Source: Chenopodium formosanum (lineage: Eukaryota > Streptophyta > Magnoliopsida > Caryophyllales > Amaranthaceae). From it: a stretch of DNA of 64,000 nucleotides. Where the stretch lies: contig CM044880.1 in the NCBI GenBank assembly GCA_024500155.1, positions 11,067,501 to 11,131,500 on the forward strand, written 5' to 3'. The position numbers were made by a program, and so were the translations under genes. Positions 37,475-48,969 of this stretch are shown here, one piece after another. How positions within the stretch are numbered: position 1 is the first letter of the stretch; every line of letters starts with the position of its first letter. The notes under the pieces were generated by a model, which saw only the letters and a program-made list of their open reading frames with translations, had not been told where the DNA came from and made no database searches.

Positions 37475-39698
37475 ATGGGCAGAGCAACTCGATGGTTTAA
37501 ATCCATTTTAGGAATGAAGAAGCAAAATGACAATGTAAAACCTGCTAAAAACAGTCAAAATGAAGATGGGTTTGGGAAGAGAGAGAAAGTAGGAATGGTG
37601 GAAAAAAGATGGAGTTTCACAAAAACAACAACAAAAGAAAGAGTGAAAGAAAAGGAGAATCAATGGTATAGAGATTATCAAATTTCTGAGACTGAAAAAG
37701 AGCAAACTAAACATGCTATTGCTGTTGCTGCTGCTACTGCTGCCGCCGCTGATGCCGCTGTTGCAGCGGCACAAGCGGCGGTTGCTGTGGTTAGATTGAC
37801 TAGCCAAAACAGGGGAACTCTGTTTTCTTGTGGTGGTGGAACTGATAGAAGGGCTGCTGTTAAGATTCAAACACTTTTTAGAGGTTATTTGGTAAGTTTT
37901 TATTCTATTTTATTTTGGCCACTTTATTTATCATTGAAATTTGAGTATTTAGCTTTTTTGAATTTTTGACTTTTAAGTTTTTAATTATTTTATTTTTTTT
38001 ATTTGTGTGATTTTGGGTTTAAGATGGGTTTTTGTTTTGTATTATAAGTTTAATATGGTGGGTTTCTGATTTTATATTAAGATTTTTATTCTGTTGTTGC
38101 TTAAAAGGTAGTGATGTAGATGAGATTTGATCTACCTGCGCTAATTGACATCCATATGAATTTTTGGGTTATCAAATTGAATTTCATGGACAAAATGTAG
38201 AATGTGAATTTTGTTAGATTTTCTTTAGTACCATGGTTTTAAATTAATTTTTCAACTGTGTACTAATGAGAACTTTAAAACTGAAGATATGATATCTAAG
38301 AATTGGTTGGAAATTGAAGAGTAAATGATTTTCACACTTTGTAGAGGTGGAAAATGGTATATCTGGTAACTTGAAAAGATTATTTTCATGTTACTACTTC
38401 AAGAGTGATTTGGTCAACTATTTTTGTTAAGTTTGTTTCTTCCTTTTCCCATGTGTCTTTGACATTATGAGTGCATTATTTATTTTTGAATTTGAAACTT
38501 AAATGTAGAATATTGTTTTGTAAGTTAGTATTGCTTTCTAAAGTTCTGAATTTATAATTTCATCTTAAGAAAATAATTACTCATGAAGAATCAACCCTTC
38601 AATGTATGATTAACATGATTAAGAATTTATGTTTGATTGATGATATCCGATTGTGTTACCGAGTTTGTAATTTGACTAGTGAATTGTATTAACTTGAAGC
38701 TAAATGGTTTAGTTTCTATTGATGATTAAGAAACTTTCTATTGATGAAGGAATGTAACATTTTAATGCTGTGAATTAATAATAGGCCAGAAGAGCACTTA
38801 GAGCTTTAAAAGGACTAGTAAAATTACAAGCTCATGTTAGAGGCTATCTTGTTCGAAAGCGAGCTGCGGCAACTCTACATAGTATGCAAGCTCTCATTAG
38901 AGCTCAAGCCGGTGCGCGTTCTCAAAGGGCTAAATTAGCTCTAAATCGAAGTAATAAGGTTCCCTCGGAGTTTCGATCACGAAAATCCATGGTAAGAGTC
39001 TCAAATTGTATTTGAAAAAATAGATGATCAAAATTCAATTATTTGCATCTATATTATGACTAATTTGTCTATTTCCCTATTATTCTTTCCAGGACAATAG
39101 GTTTGATGAATCGCGGTGTGATCAATTTTATAGCAAGAGACTATCAACATCGTATGAGCCGTACAATAATGCATATGAAGGGAGTCCAAAAATCGTTGAG
39201 ATTGATACATATAAAACTAAGTCAAGGTCAAGAAGAATCAACCCTTCAATGTATGATTTTAGTGGTGAAGAAATGCAATACCCAACAATGTCTTCACCAC
39301 TACCATCACATCCTTACCCAGGCCGGATTTCCATACCTGAATTTAAGAAGACCCCACATGACTATGACTGGGGATTCTATGGCGACGAATGTAAAAGCTC
39401 AACAGCACAAAGTACACCCCGGTTTGCAAATTCAATCCGATCCAATGGTCCTCTTACCCCCACCAAGAGTGTATGTGGGGATAGCTTCTTTAGGCCTTAC
39501 TCGAACTTCCCTAGCTATATGGCAAATACACAATCGTTTCGAGCCAAGTCGAGGTCTCAGAGTGCCCCAAAACAAAGGCCGGAGGGGCGGCCTAAGACTC
39601 GTCTATCATTGGAAGATATAATGGCAGCTAGAAATAGTATAAGTGGTGGTAGGATGCAGAGGTCTAGCTCTCAAGTTCATGATTGCTTGAACTTGTGA
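37475..39698 (+). CDS. IQ67-domain (IQD) calmodulin-binding protein
   Basis: Plant scaffold protein that binds calmodulin and usually associates with microtubules, plasma membrane or nucleus. Exons 37475-37891, 38785-38991, 39093-39698; 409 aa. N-terminus MGRATRWFKSILGMKK matches the family. An alanine-rich helix (about residues 85-110) precedes the IQ67 region: AAVKIQTLFRGYL at the end of exon 1, then ARRALRALKGLVKLQAHVRG and SMQALIRAQ in exon 2. The family's phase-0 intron splits the first IQ motif here, as expected. The C-terminus has PLTPTKSV and RLSLEDIMAARNS, resembling the IQD20-25 group. The second intron is about 100 bases and the first about 890. A 27-base identical segment is shared by intron 1 and exon 3. 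Confidence 0.93.
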
Positions 39699-40059
39699 AA
39701 TGAAATGAGAATCACTTTGTGTTTTGATGAAAATAGTGAAGGCATAAAAGTGTTTGTAGTCTTGGTTATGTTTTTCAGTAAAAAATTTAGAAACACAGGG
39801 TGCTTGTATATTCTAAAGAAAATCAACTAATTATCCATGAAAATGGAAAATGTGTCTACTCTTTTTAATCATATTAACCTTGTGCAAATTCTGTCCAAAG
39901 TCCTCATATAGTCATATTTTTAACTTCAAAGAAACATAAGGTGCATTGCACTTGGCTTATATAGATTTTTAAGAAATTTTTATGTTAAAGCCGGATATAC
40001 TCCCACCCAATTATGGGTTTTACATTCAAGTCGTATCTATAATCTATAAATTATGTTTA

Positions 40060-41135
40060 GGAAAATTTGTTAATTACTACCTCAGAAAGAGCTCACTTGT
40101 GAATTATTACCCGTAAAAAAAAAAGTTTCTAATTACTACCCAAGTGCTATTTTCGGTGACTTAACTCAACATATGACGTCATAACCCAAGTGTAACCATA
40201 TATTAACCCAACTAAAGTTAAATAAACCTAACCCACCCAAATTATAACCTTTTACCCCCTAATTAACCTTAATTAACACAAATTAACTAAGAAATTTGCC
40301 CCAACAACTCAGTTGATATAAAATCAATTGAGAGAAGCCAATTGAACTTCTCAACGGATCTTTCACCCAAATCCTCTCATCCTTTCCTCTGTAAATCACG
40401 TAAGTGTTCATCCTCCTGGTGATTCGCGCATTTCTGCTTGCAAAAGCAACACTTTTGAAAAGGTAAATGATTTGTTTCCCCTAATCTTGTGATAATTGAA
40501 CAAATTATTTAGGGTTTTGTGTGTAAATTTGGGTTTTTTACACAATTGAACAATTGACCAGAATTTAACCATCAATATCAATTGGTTTAGGTTGAAGATG
40601 AGTATACAACTTGCTCGACCAAGTACTAGGCTTTGTAGGTGCGGATTACACACTTCATTGATGACCTCTTGGACAAAAGAGAATCCAGGAAGACGATTTG
40701 TTGCTTGCCCAGATTTTGATGCAGAAACAAACAGTAGGGGATGTAATTATTTTTACTGGCAATGATGAAGAAATGACTCAATGGCAAAGGGACATCATAC
40801 TAAGGCTTGTGAGCTTTCACTGGTTTTGCTTCGCAAACGAACTGTAATTCTAGGTTTTAATGGAGTTTTGCTAAGGAAGAAGATGAAGAAGAAGAAAAGA
40901 AGAATTAACCTTTTTTAAAAAATTTTGGGTGGGTTAGGTTTATTTAACTTTAGTTAGGTTAGTGTGTGGTTACAATTGGGTTATGACGTCATATGTTGAA
41001 TTAAGTCATCGGAAATAGCACTTGGGTAGTAATCGGTGCAATTATGTTGAACGTGGGGTAGTAATTAGAAACTTTTTTTTACGGGTAGTAATTAACAAGG
41101 GAGCTCTTTTTGAGGTAGTAATTATCAAATTTTCC
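40060..41135. mobile_element. Mutator-like element carrying a captured gene fragment (Pack-MULE type)
   Basis: Flanked by a perfect 9-bp duplication TTATGTTTA (40051-40059 and 41136-41144). Terminal inverted repeats of about 200 bases begin GGAAAATTTGTTAATTACTA on the left and contain ATGACGTCAT on both arms. No transposase is visible. The interior holds a leader-like region, ATG and a GRF-type zinc-finger reading frame that was probably captured from a host gene or an older element. Confidence 0.88.
40598..40759 (+). pseudogene. GRF-type zinc finger fragment inside the MULE
   Basis: The 53-residue frame starts MSIQLARPSTRLCRCG and continues with NPGRRFVACPDF and RGCNYFYWQ. The CxCG, NPGRRFxxCP and CxxFxW spacing is that of the GRF zinc finger. 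The frame stops right after FYW because of one extra base near 40756. In the next frame NDEEMTQWQRDIILRLV continues the domain tail usual for such plant proteins. It is therefore a disrupted copy, not a complete gene. Confidence 0.7.
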
Positions 41136-41545
41136 TTATGTTTATTAAGTGTTGAGTCTCTTCAGAATGAATCTTGTACGGAGTAAATATTATTGTCAGT
41201 TGTGAACTCTTTCTACACATAAATGAAAAAATAAATAAAATGATGAGGGACATACAAGTATGTATATGTGTCAATTAAAACCTTAAACTTACCCTCCAAA
41301 TGACACATGATCGACTCACTGTAATTCCATGCATTATAATTACCCTCAAAGATATTTATTTATTTATTTTTATTTAGTAATACTCTTGTACTCTGTAGAT
41401 TCTTGAAAGATATTGATAATACAATAACAATATTTTTTTTATATATTAATGATTTGCGATTGAATTTTCTCTTTGCCGCTAAAATCACAAATAGTCAGTG
41501 GTATGTCGTATAGTGGGAAATTTCTTTAGAAATTGAATCTATTTA

Positions 41546-41701
41546 AGGCCTGTTCTGATATACTGAACTGAGCTAAACTAAATTGCACTGAACTGATTGG
41601 AGCTAATTGAAGTGAAGTGAAGTGAATATTTTATGAGAGAATGAAATTAGGAGCTGATCTGAACCAAATTGAATTGAAAATAAGCTAAAGAGAATGGGCC
41701 C
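41546..41701. mobile_element. Tourist-like MITE, TTCAG family
   Basis: Ends AGGCCTGTTCTG and GAGAATGGGCCC, flanked by TTA on both sides (41543-41545, 41702-41704). CTGAA repeats and the TATTTTATGAGAGAATGAAA core identify it. 156 bp. Confidence 0.8.
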
Positions 41702-42616
41702 TTAAAGACTTCTATGTTTCTTCTTCCATTCAAAATTAGTTGACATGATTTGACATTATTGACACTATTTATAATCAAAACATTAATTAACGTTTGTGAA
41801 TTGATATGAAAAAACAAAGTTATGTGGGATCATGTTTGATAGATTTGTTTTAATGTGTACTTATACAAATTGCATTTTTAGTACTTTTTTACTATAGTAT
41901 TATAATAAATATTTTCGGTTATTTTTTCGCATAGACAAACGTAATAATAAATGTATAAACTAGTTTGTAATGGAGGATGTTTGTAGTTTGCTAGAGAAGA
42001 GGAGTGAATTGATTGAATTATGTACCACCCTGTATTTGATCAAGTCACTCTGACTAACATTACAAGCCTAAATCTTTTAATTGTGAATAAATTTTTTATT
42101 TTAAAACTTGATTTGCATTTATTGATAATATGCTCTTTTAGTAAGCTAGACTAGATGTTTTAATTAGGTGCAATCTAGTTATCTAGTAATCTAGATATGC
42201 AGTTATGGAGGGAAAACAGTCCTATTCAAAAATTGTATAAAATATAGCTAAACTTTATTATATTTTATATGAAATATTTTCTAGAGTCTAGAACATAGCA
42301 AACGTTTGGTGAAATATTTGAAATTCTTACAAAGTTACAATGTAGCTAGCCTAACTTAGGCTTAAATTATAGAGTATTTATTTCTCAATAATGTAAGCTT
42401 CCATGCAGGTTCTCAGTACATATTTGGCTTCATCTTGTTCTTAGTAATATAACCTTGTACAAATTTATAAAAAGTGCACATTTTTCTATGACATAAAACC
42501 ACTTTCTTTTTGGATTATTTGAGCTAAATGGTTCCCCTCCTTCCTTCATGTAACCTCAAAACTATAGGTGTTGATTAGTTTATGATATAATGTTGTTGTA
42601 ACAAAATATTTTATAA

Positions 42617-42830
42617 GGGTAGATCCCATTGCTCAATGATAAGAATATTCCTCTTAAACTATGAGGATTATCAGAGATCTAGATTCAAATTTTCAAATCT
42701 TGAGTTCTTGTCTAATCATATTATTACGGGATTATAATTAAATTACCTATTGTTAACTAATCTAACGGGCTGCTGGCTTTGTGTTTATACAAATCACAAG
42801 TTAAAACCGTGCCAATGTTAATTAGAAAAT
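42617..42830 (+). mobile_element. Possible tRNA-derived SINE remnant
   Basis: ATTGCTCAATGATAAG resembles a tRNA D-arm/A box. ATTCCTCTTAAACTATGAGG resembles an anticodon arm. AGATTCAAATTT resembles a B box at the expected distance. The sequence lacks a clean acceptor stem, so it is not a working tRNA. The body beyond 42700 and the right end are uncertain. Confidence 0.35.
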
Positions 42831-43010
42831 GTTGATATTATAAACCCATACATACCGTGATAATTTATTAAAATATACTCCTTCAAGCTTAAATAAAAAA
42901 ACACAATTATTCTAAAAGTATGTGGTTTTATGTGAGGAATTGTATTAAAATTGTTGACAAACAAATTTCAAAGAAAAAAATACTCCGTAGTTTATTGTTG
43001 GCAAAATTGG

Positions 43011-43360
43011 GCACAACACCCTAAAGTATGGTTTCGATGCACTAAGCACCCTGAAATATGCGTAGTAGCCAAAACACCACCAACTATGGTGTTAAGTGCG
43101 ATATGTGTCTTAAATGAAAATTTTCGGCCACTTATTTCATCGGACTAGGTGAATCCATGTGTGCTAAGTGAATGAAAGACTATGTAACTATTCTAGAGAG
43201 TGAAGATTCACCTCTTTCCGGTGAAATAAGATGCCGGAAATTTTCATTTATGTCATGAGTTGAACCTGACACCATAGTTGGTACTGTTTTGACTACTACA
43301 CAAAGTTTAGGGTGTTCAGTGCACCTTCCATACTTCAGAGCATATTGGAATAAGGTTACA
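43011..43360. repeat. Fold-back element, arms about 150 bases
   Basis: The left arm (about 43011-43165) and the reverse complement of the right arm (about 43195-43355) share ACACCCTAAA, GTAGTAGCCAAAAC / GTAGTAGTCAAAAC, CCAACTATGGTGT and TGAAAATTTTCGGCC-like words in the same order. The loop is about 30 bases. Divergence is roughly 20-25% by eye. No target duplication was found, and no superfamily can be named. Confidence 0.7.
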
Positions 43361-43606
43361 GGAGTTTTGTTGATCGAAAGTAAATTAATAAATAAGTTAT
43401 TTGATGATAAATCCCACCATACCAAGTATATATAAGACTTTTATTTAAGTATAGATATACCCCCTCTATCCCAGAATATTTGGGACGGGTTGGGCTTTTT
43501 CACTATCCATGCATTTATTTGCTTTGACCTTAATTTTACTACATAATAAAAAAAATATTTTATCATAAAATATAGTGTTAGATAATATAAAGTTTCATAA
43601 TATAAT

Positions 43607-43905
43607 TGTTGACACCGAAATTTTGTTAATTATTAGGTGTAAGATAAATGTAAATTAGGAGATAATATCAATAAATATAAGATATTTATCTTCAAGATCT
43701 CGTAGAATATTTGATTATTATCCTGTTAACTACTATACGACTCCCTATATAACGAGAGTCGTTTCTAGGGTTTAATTAGGCTAAGATGGAATAAGTCACA
43801 AGACAAATATCAAAACCCTAGTTCTTTGGAGAAAGGAATTAAGAGATCTACGAGAGTTGTAACCCACAAATTATCAATAAAATCATTGTTTTCGTATATT
43901 TTTTT
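43607..43905 (+). mobile_element. LTR-like segment of a gypsy-type retroelement
   Basis: Starts TGTTGACACCGAAATTTTGT, a common plant LTR start. A TATA-like TATATAACGAGAG is near 43747 and AATAAAATCATTG near 43878. A gag fragment follows in the same orientation. The second LTR was not found, so the element is truncated. Confidence 0.5.
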
Positions 43906-43916
43906 TTTTGAATTTT

Positions 43917-44371
43917 TATGGTTCCCAACTCATCCCATTAATGCACATCTCTATGGCAGAGGTTTCAGTCCGTCGATCTTTACATTCCAAACTTAGAGCG
44001 CGCCAGCGGTTGATGTAATCAATGACTGAGCTAACTCAAACTGCGCAATGGGATGAAGAGCCAGTCATTGATTACATCAAACGTTGGCGCGCTGTAAAGA
44101 TCGACTGACTGAAACCTCGGCCATAGAGATGTGCATTAATGGGATGAGTTGGGAACTACATTACATCATAAAGGGTAACAAACTAGAATCTTTTCAAGAG
44201 TTAGCGACGAGAGCTCATGACATGGAACTCTCGATCACCTATAACAAGAAGAAGAAGGGGCTTTATTCGGAAGCTAAGAAAGAAAAGAAGGAGTATTATA
44301 AAAATGATAAGTCTTCCAAAAGTTCAACTAATGAGACGTTATCTGTGACTACTTCTTCGCCTTTATGTTAG
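43917..44371 (+). pseudogene. Folded-back gag remnant of a gypsy-type retrotransposon
   Basis: The plus-strand frame from about 44055 reads VIDYIKRWRA then CKDRLTETSAIEMCINGMSW and SFQELATRAHDMELSI, the capsid/gag region typical of plant Ty3/gypsy elements. A few codons are missing between WRA and CKDRL. The stretch 43917-44028 is the reverse complement of 44055-44157, so the gag start is present twice in opposite orientations with a spacer of about 25 bases. No complete polyprotein. Confidence 0.7.
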
Positions 44372-45560
44372 CTCAAAAGCTAACTAGATATGTACAGATA
44401 TCAAAGATAATCTCATACAAAAATATATCCTAAATTAGGATGAGAATTTTCTATTGATATTTTCTATCATTTTTAAATGAATAGTTGTTAACAAATTGAC
44501 ATGTTAAACGAGTAATTATTGACAATTATTTTCGTAAAATAACTCTTCAAAGAATTATATTGATAGTCAAGAGATGAAACTCAACGCAATTAATGTAAAT
44601 CATCTTATTATAGTAAATCTAATCTTACTCGATAAATACTCAAGGATGAACAACTTACACATCTAACACATGGTTTTTTTTTTGTTTTGTTTTGTTTTTT
44701 TTTTTTTTCTTTTCTCTCAAAAAAAGAAAAAAAATCCAATATTTCAAATCAGTAATGATTAGTTGGATATTATGGAGCGATATCGTGATAGTGAAAGGCA
44801 TAAGAATCTCTTGGAAAGCGAACAAACTACTTGTGGGCTTACATCATCAATGGCCTCATGGGGTCATGTTATTTGTGCACAACCCTTTTGACTAGAAACT
44901 CACCCCACATCATCCCATCAAGGACATTTCGTACACTGTGAAGATAAGAATCTATCCACCATTGTCTCCAAAATTACTCTTTCTATTCCATTTTTACCCC
45001 TATAATATAAGGATTTTAATTAACCCAAATCTATCTTTATTTGAAGTACTATAATGTTTGTTAATTGATTATACTTCCTTTGTTCTTAATCAGTTACTCC
45101 ATACAACACATTGGACCCTATTCTTTTAAGTTTATGAACAGGACATGTATTAATAGAGCATCTTATTTATACTAAGTAAAGCAAAATAAGGTTGAGTTTA
45201 GCAAATTTTACCCGAGCAGAGCACACCACTGTACACCAGCTCATAAGGACATGGTTCTAAATTAGATTTGTTTTCGATTCAATTAAGTTTGATACTTTGA
45301 GCACTACATATTCTATTACTTGTAAAACTTGGTTTAGTTTAGTTTAAAAGAACAATGTCTTACTTTCCAAAGAAATCAAAACATATGTCAACGAAAGTGA
45401 ATATGTAGAGACAAAGAAATCAACTTAAAATAATACAAAGAATAACCTTACTTTTAACGATATATTGCAACTATACTTGAGAAATTTTTAAAATGAATAC
45501 TTTAACTTTTTTTGGTATAGATAAAGAGAGCCATAAAGGTAAATGATGTAGACGCGATTT
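44372..45560. other. AT-rich spacer
   Basis: Apart from a short T run near 44671-44710 I see nothing that I can support as a gene or element. Confidence 0.5.
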
Positions 45561-45633
45561 AATTTTAATGTCTGTTCTAATTTATTGAAAAAAACTGAAC
45601 AGAAATGAAATGAAATGAACTGATTAGAACAGA

Positions 45634-45819
45634 GGGTCCGTTCTCTTCAGATTATTTTTAGTTCAGTTCAGTTCAGTTCTTAATTTCCTTATTTCATATA
45701 ATATTCAGTTCAGTTCAGGTTCAGCTTCAATAAGTTTAGTTTAGTTCAGTTAAAATATTCAGTTTAGTTTAGTTCAACTCCAATAAGTTCAGTTCAGTTC
45801 AGTCAATCTGAACAGGCTC
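45634..45819. mobile_element. TTCAG-family MITE, part of a nested cluster
   Basis: Ends GGGTCCGTTCTC and CTGAACAGGCTC with TTCAGTTCAG repeats. It sits between two pieces of CTGAA-type sequence (45567-45633 and 45820-45853), which look like another family member split by this insertion. The flanking duplication is not clean. Confidence 0.6.
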
Positions 45820-45853
45820 TGATTGGAACTGAAGTGAACTGAGTGATTGGAGC

Positions 45854-46344
45854 TAGGGATGGCAATCTAGTCCGGATTCAACCCTACTACGCCCCGATCC
45901 GAGGTAAAATATCCGCTCCGAGTCCGAGAAAAAAGTAATCCGAGTTCGACTCCGTTAAAATAATCCGACTCCGAGTCGGAGGAGGGTCGGAGTCGGATCC
46001 TACAAAAAATCCGAGAAAAAAATCCGACTCCGACAAATGTCCGACTCTAACGGATTATCCGAATCCGACTCCAATAGATAGTGGATTTTTGTGTGGGTCA
46101 TGGTGGCATTGGGTGTGGGTTGTAAAGGCCCAAATAGCCCAACATCTCAAAGTATATTGAATAATGAAAAAAAAATCGGAGTCGGGTCGGATCGGAGTCG
46201 GAGTCGGAGGTCGGATATTGAAGTCGGATGTCGGAGTCGGATGTCGGAGTCGGAGTCGGATGTCGGATTTAACATCCGACTTCCTGTCGGGTCGGAGTCG
46301 GATTTAGCATAATCCGCTCCGAGTCCGACCCGTTGCCATCCCTA
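45854..46344. mobile_element. hAT-like MITE rich in GGAGTCGGA, nested
   Basis: Terminal inverted repeat TAGGGATGGCAA / TTGCCATCCCTA with a perfect 8-bp duplication ATTGGAGC (45846-45853 and 46345-46352). The interior consists largely of GGAGTCGGAT and its reverse complement ATCCGACTCC, so both halves can pair. The duplicated target is itself part of a TTCAG-family MITE, showing nesting. Confidence 0.9.
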
Positions 46345-46843
46345 ATTGGAGCTGAATTGAATTGAAATATGCATTAATGATTTTTAACTATAGATTAGCA
46401 TATTAATCCACTAATAATTAATTATGAAAAATAAATGAAGTTTAAAATTAATCCACTAATACTTTTTTTTTTTATTTGTTAAATTTTTTTATTTTCATGT
46501 TGATTATTGCTTGTGAAATAAATGTGCTGTAATTTTTGGCTATTAAAAAATGAAAAAAAAAACAAACAAATAAAAAAAAATATTTAAAAATATAAAAATG
46601 AAAAAAAAAAGTAAACAAATAACCAAAACTACGCACTTCCATTCCAAACCAGAAAAAAAAAAAAAAAAAAAAAAAACACTTCCATTTGAACAATTATCAT
46701 CATCATCATCATCATCGTCGTTGTTGTTGTTGTAATATATACTCAAAAAATATGAAATTTGGCTTTAATTATCATTAGCAACATCATTAGACATAAAAAT
46801 GAATTTAAAAAGATTAGCCCAAAGGCATGCCTAAACTAATTAA

Positions 46844-46990
46844 GGGTCTGTTTCAATTTACTGAATTGAATTGAGTTGAAATGAATTGTTTATGAGAGAA
46901 GGAAATTAGGAACTGAACTGAACTAATTGGAGTTTAATTGAACTGAATTTAATTGAGTTGAACTGAAATTAAACTGAACAGAATAGGCCC
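46844..46990. mobile_element. Tourist-like MITE, TTCAG family
   Basis: Ends GGGTCTGTTTCA and CAGAATAGGCCC, flanked by TAA on both sides (46841-46843, 46991-46993). 147 bp. A second, truncated relative ending AATAGACCC lies at about 47050-47116. Confidence 0.8.
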
Positions 46991-46992
46991 TA

Positions 46993-48480
46993 AATTATCA
47001 TTAACAATATCATTAGCTAAATCATATAAAACAAATAAATTAGCAAAATACTGAACTGAATTGATTGGAGCTGAACTGAAGAAATTAAGCTAAACAGAAG
47101 TTACAGAATAGACCCTCAATGTTTGAGTATCACTCATAAAGACCTTAATTTACTAAGCTATTTAGTGAACTCCACTTAGGCCTTATGTTACTCTTTTGGA
47201 CTTACTTTTCATTATTTCAGTTAATTTAGTTAAGTTTAACTCCATTATTGATCAATTCATATTAGTTTAACCAAACATTTAAGTTAAGTTAAGCTCAATC
47301 AGCTCCAAGAAATTATAAAAAAATAAAATAAATTCGTTTACTTAATGACCTTGAATCACAAGGTCTCAAACTCAAGTTTCTCTACTAGCTTAGATAGCAT
47401 ATATATGTCAGTAGTGTTATCTTCAACTTACCTTTCTCACATATATACCCTAAACTCGCAATTTAATCATTATTTCAGTTTACCTTTCTCACATACCCTA
47501 AGCTCACAATTTAATTATCACGTTAATAGTGTAATTTGATCTAGTGATAGACTAACATACACATTCGGACATATCGAATATGGAACTCGAAAACAGTGAA
47601 AATGACGTTAGTGAGACCTAACTAAGATTTAAGGAAGCATTTTTGCTATATAAAAAGGTTTGTCTGTTGTAATTCAAACATCAAAAAGATTAATAAAAGA
47701 TGCTGAAACCCTGAAACCATGCAACCAACCAATTAAATGGCACATGTAAATAGTACTACTTCTACTAAACTTTTTTTTACCAAGTTGTTAACACACAAAA
47801 ACAGCACTTTTCTGCTAGAACATGGGAAGATTTAGCTGTTTTTTGTTCTTTTTAATCCATACAGTTGCGTCATTAGCGTCATCTTATGTTCTTATCTACT
47901 AATTAAACTATAATTTTCCTGTTTATGCATTAATCTCTCTTCTAAACTATAGTGTTAATTCAATCGAGGATTATTATATGTCCTAATTCCTATGTGTTTG
48001 TACGATTTTGAATTTTGAAATGGAGACGATTTAAGGCAATGGTATAAGATTTTTTAAATGAAGTTTTTTTTAAATGAAGTTTTATATAGCACTAATTTTT
48101 TTTTAATTTTTTTTTTATTTTTGGTATATTATTAGTAAATTGATTAAGTACATTTGACTATATAGGAATTTAAAGAACATTGAGTAAACCCAATAAGCAT
48201 ATTTGAGAGTTATAATCCTGAATTTAGGGATCGACTTGGGTACTTTAATAATTTGACTAAAAATAATCTCTTTTTCATTGCCAAATAGAAAATGCTCCTT
48301 TAAAAAAACTTCACTAATTTCCAAAGACAAGTACTTTGCTTTTGAGTTTTTGATGGTGATTACCAACGTTTTACGGAAAAATTGAGGTTTAGCTACTCTA
48401 CTTTCCTTACCTACACTTTTAACTTTTTTCAATAATTTGGAGGATGATGGGAATCTTAGCATGGATGTTTTGTTTGCTCA
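46993..48480. other. AT-rich spacer
   Basis: Apart from the truncated MITE near 47050-47116, no gene was recognised; the open frames are low-complexity. Confidence 0.5.
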
Positions 48481-48492
48481 ATGTGACCTTTG

Positions 48493-48967
48493 CCAATTGA
48501 CAACACTTGGCATGCCACATATTTTTCTAGAAGAAAAGGGGTATCTATGTTGTTTAGCCACGTTATAAGGTGTTGGGTTAGAGTAACTCCAATGACAAGC
48601 TATTTTGACATGCCACAAACAAATATTTCTAGAAGGAAAGGGGTGTCTATGTTGTTTAGCCGCATTGTAAGGTGTTGGATTAGAGACTTAAAGCAATTGT
48701 CATTTTAACTCCAATGGTTAGCTAACAGCTTATTATTCAAATGGACCACACCTCCTTAATTTACGTTGTTAAATTTCATTTCATTTTATTTATTTATTTT
48801 AATTTGTTTTATTTTAGCAAGTTTTTTTCCAAGCAAATTAGCTTGACAAAGTTAATTTGTTTGGCCAAACTAATTGCATTTTCTAAATCCAATGGTTAAT
48901 CTAGTAGCTAGGGATTATTTAATGTCACAAGCAAGTGACTAGCTACAACCATTGGAATTGCTCTTAA
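48493..48967. repeat. Direct repeat with MITE-like ends
   Basis: A unit containing TTTCTAGAAG(A/G)AAAGGGG and ATGTTGTTTAGCC occurs at about 48520-48580 and again at about 48630-48690. From 48578 (TTAGAGTAACTCCAATG) to 48967 (CCATTGGAATTGCTCTTAA) there are imperfect inverted ends of the kind seen in many plant MITEs. No target duplication found. Confidence 0.4.
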
Positions 48968-48969
48968 AA

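Larger units (their letters stand above)
41145..43010. other. AT-rich spacer right of the MULE
   Basis: One MITE and a SINE-like stretch are listed separately. I see no gene otherwise. Confidence 0.5.

Noticed and set aside
37508..37870. Serine-rich minus-strand frame
   Set aside because: It is the reverse strand of IQD exon 1 and owes its composition to the alanine-rich codons there.
42617..42700. Functional tRNA gene
   Set aside because: Box-like motifs are present but the acceptor stem does not pair and the arms are degenerate.
44084..44371. Intact small gene
   Set aside because: The frame begins with a non-ATG codon and is a piece of gypsy gag with a deletion.
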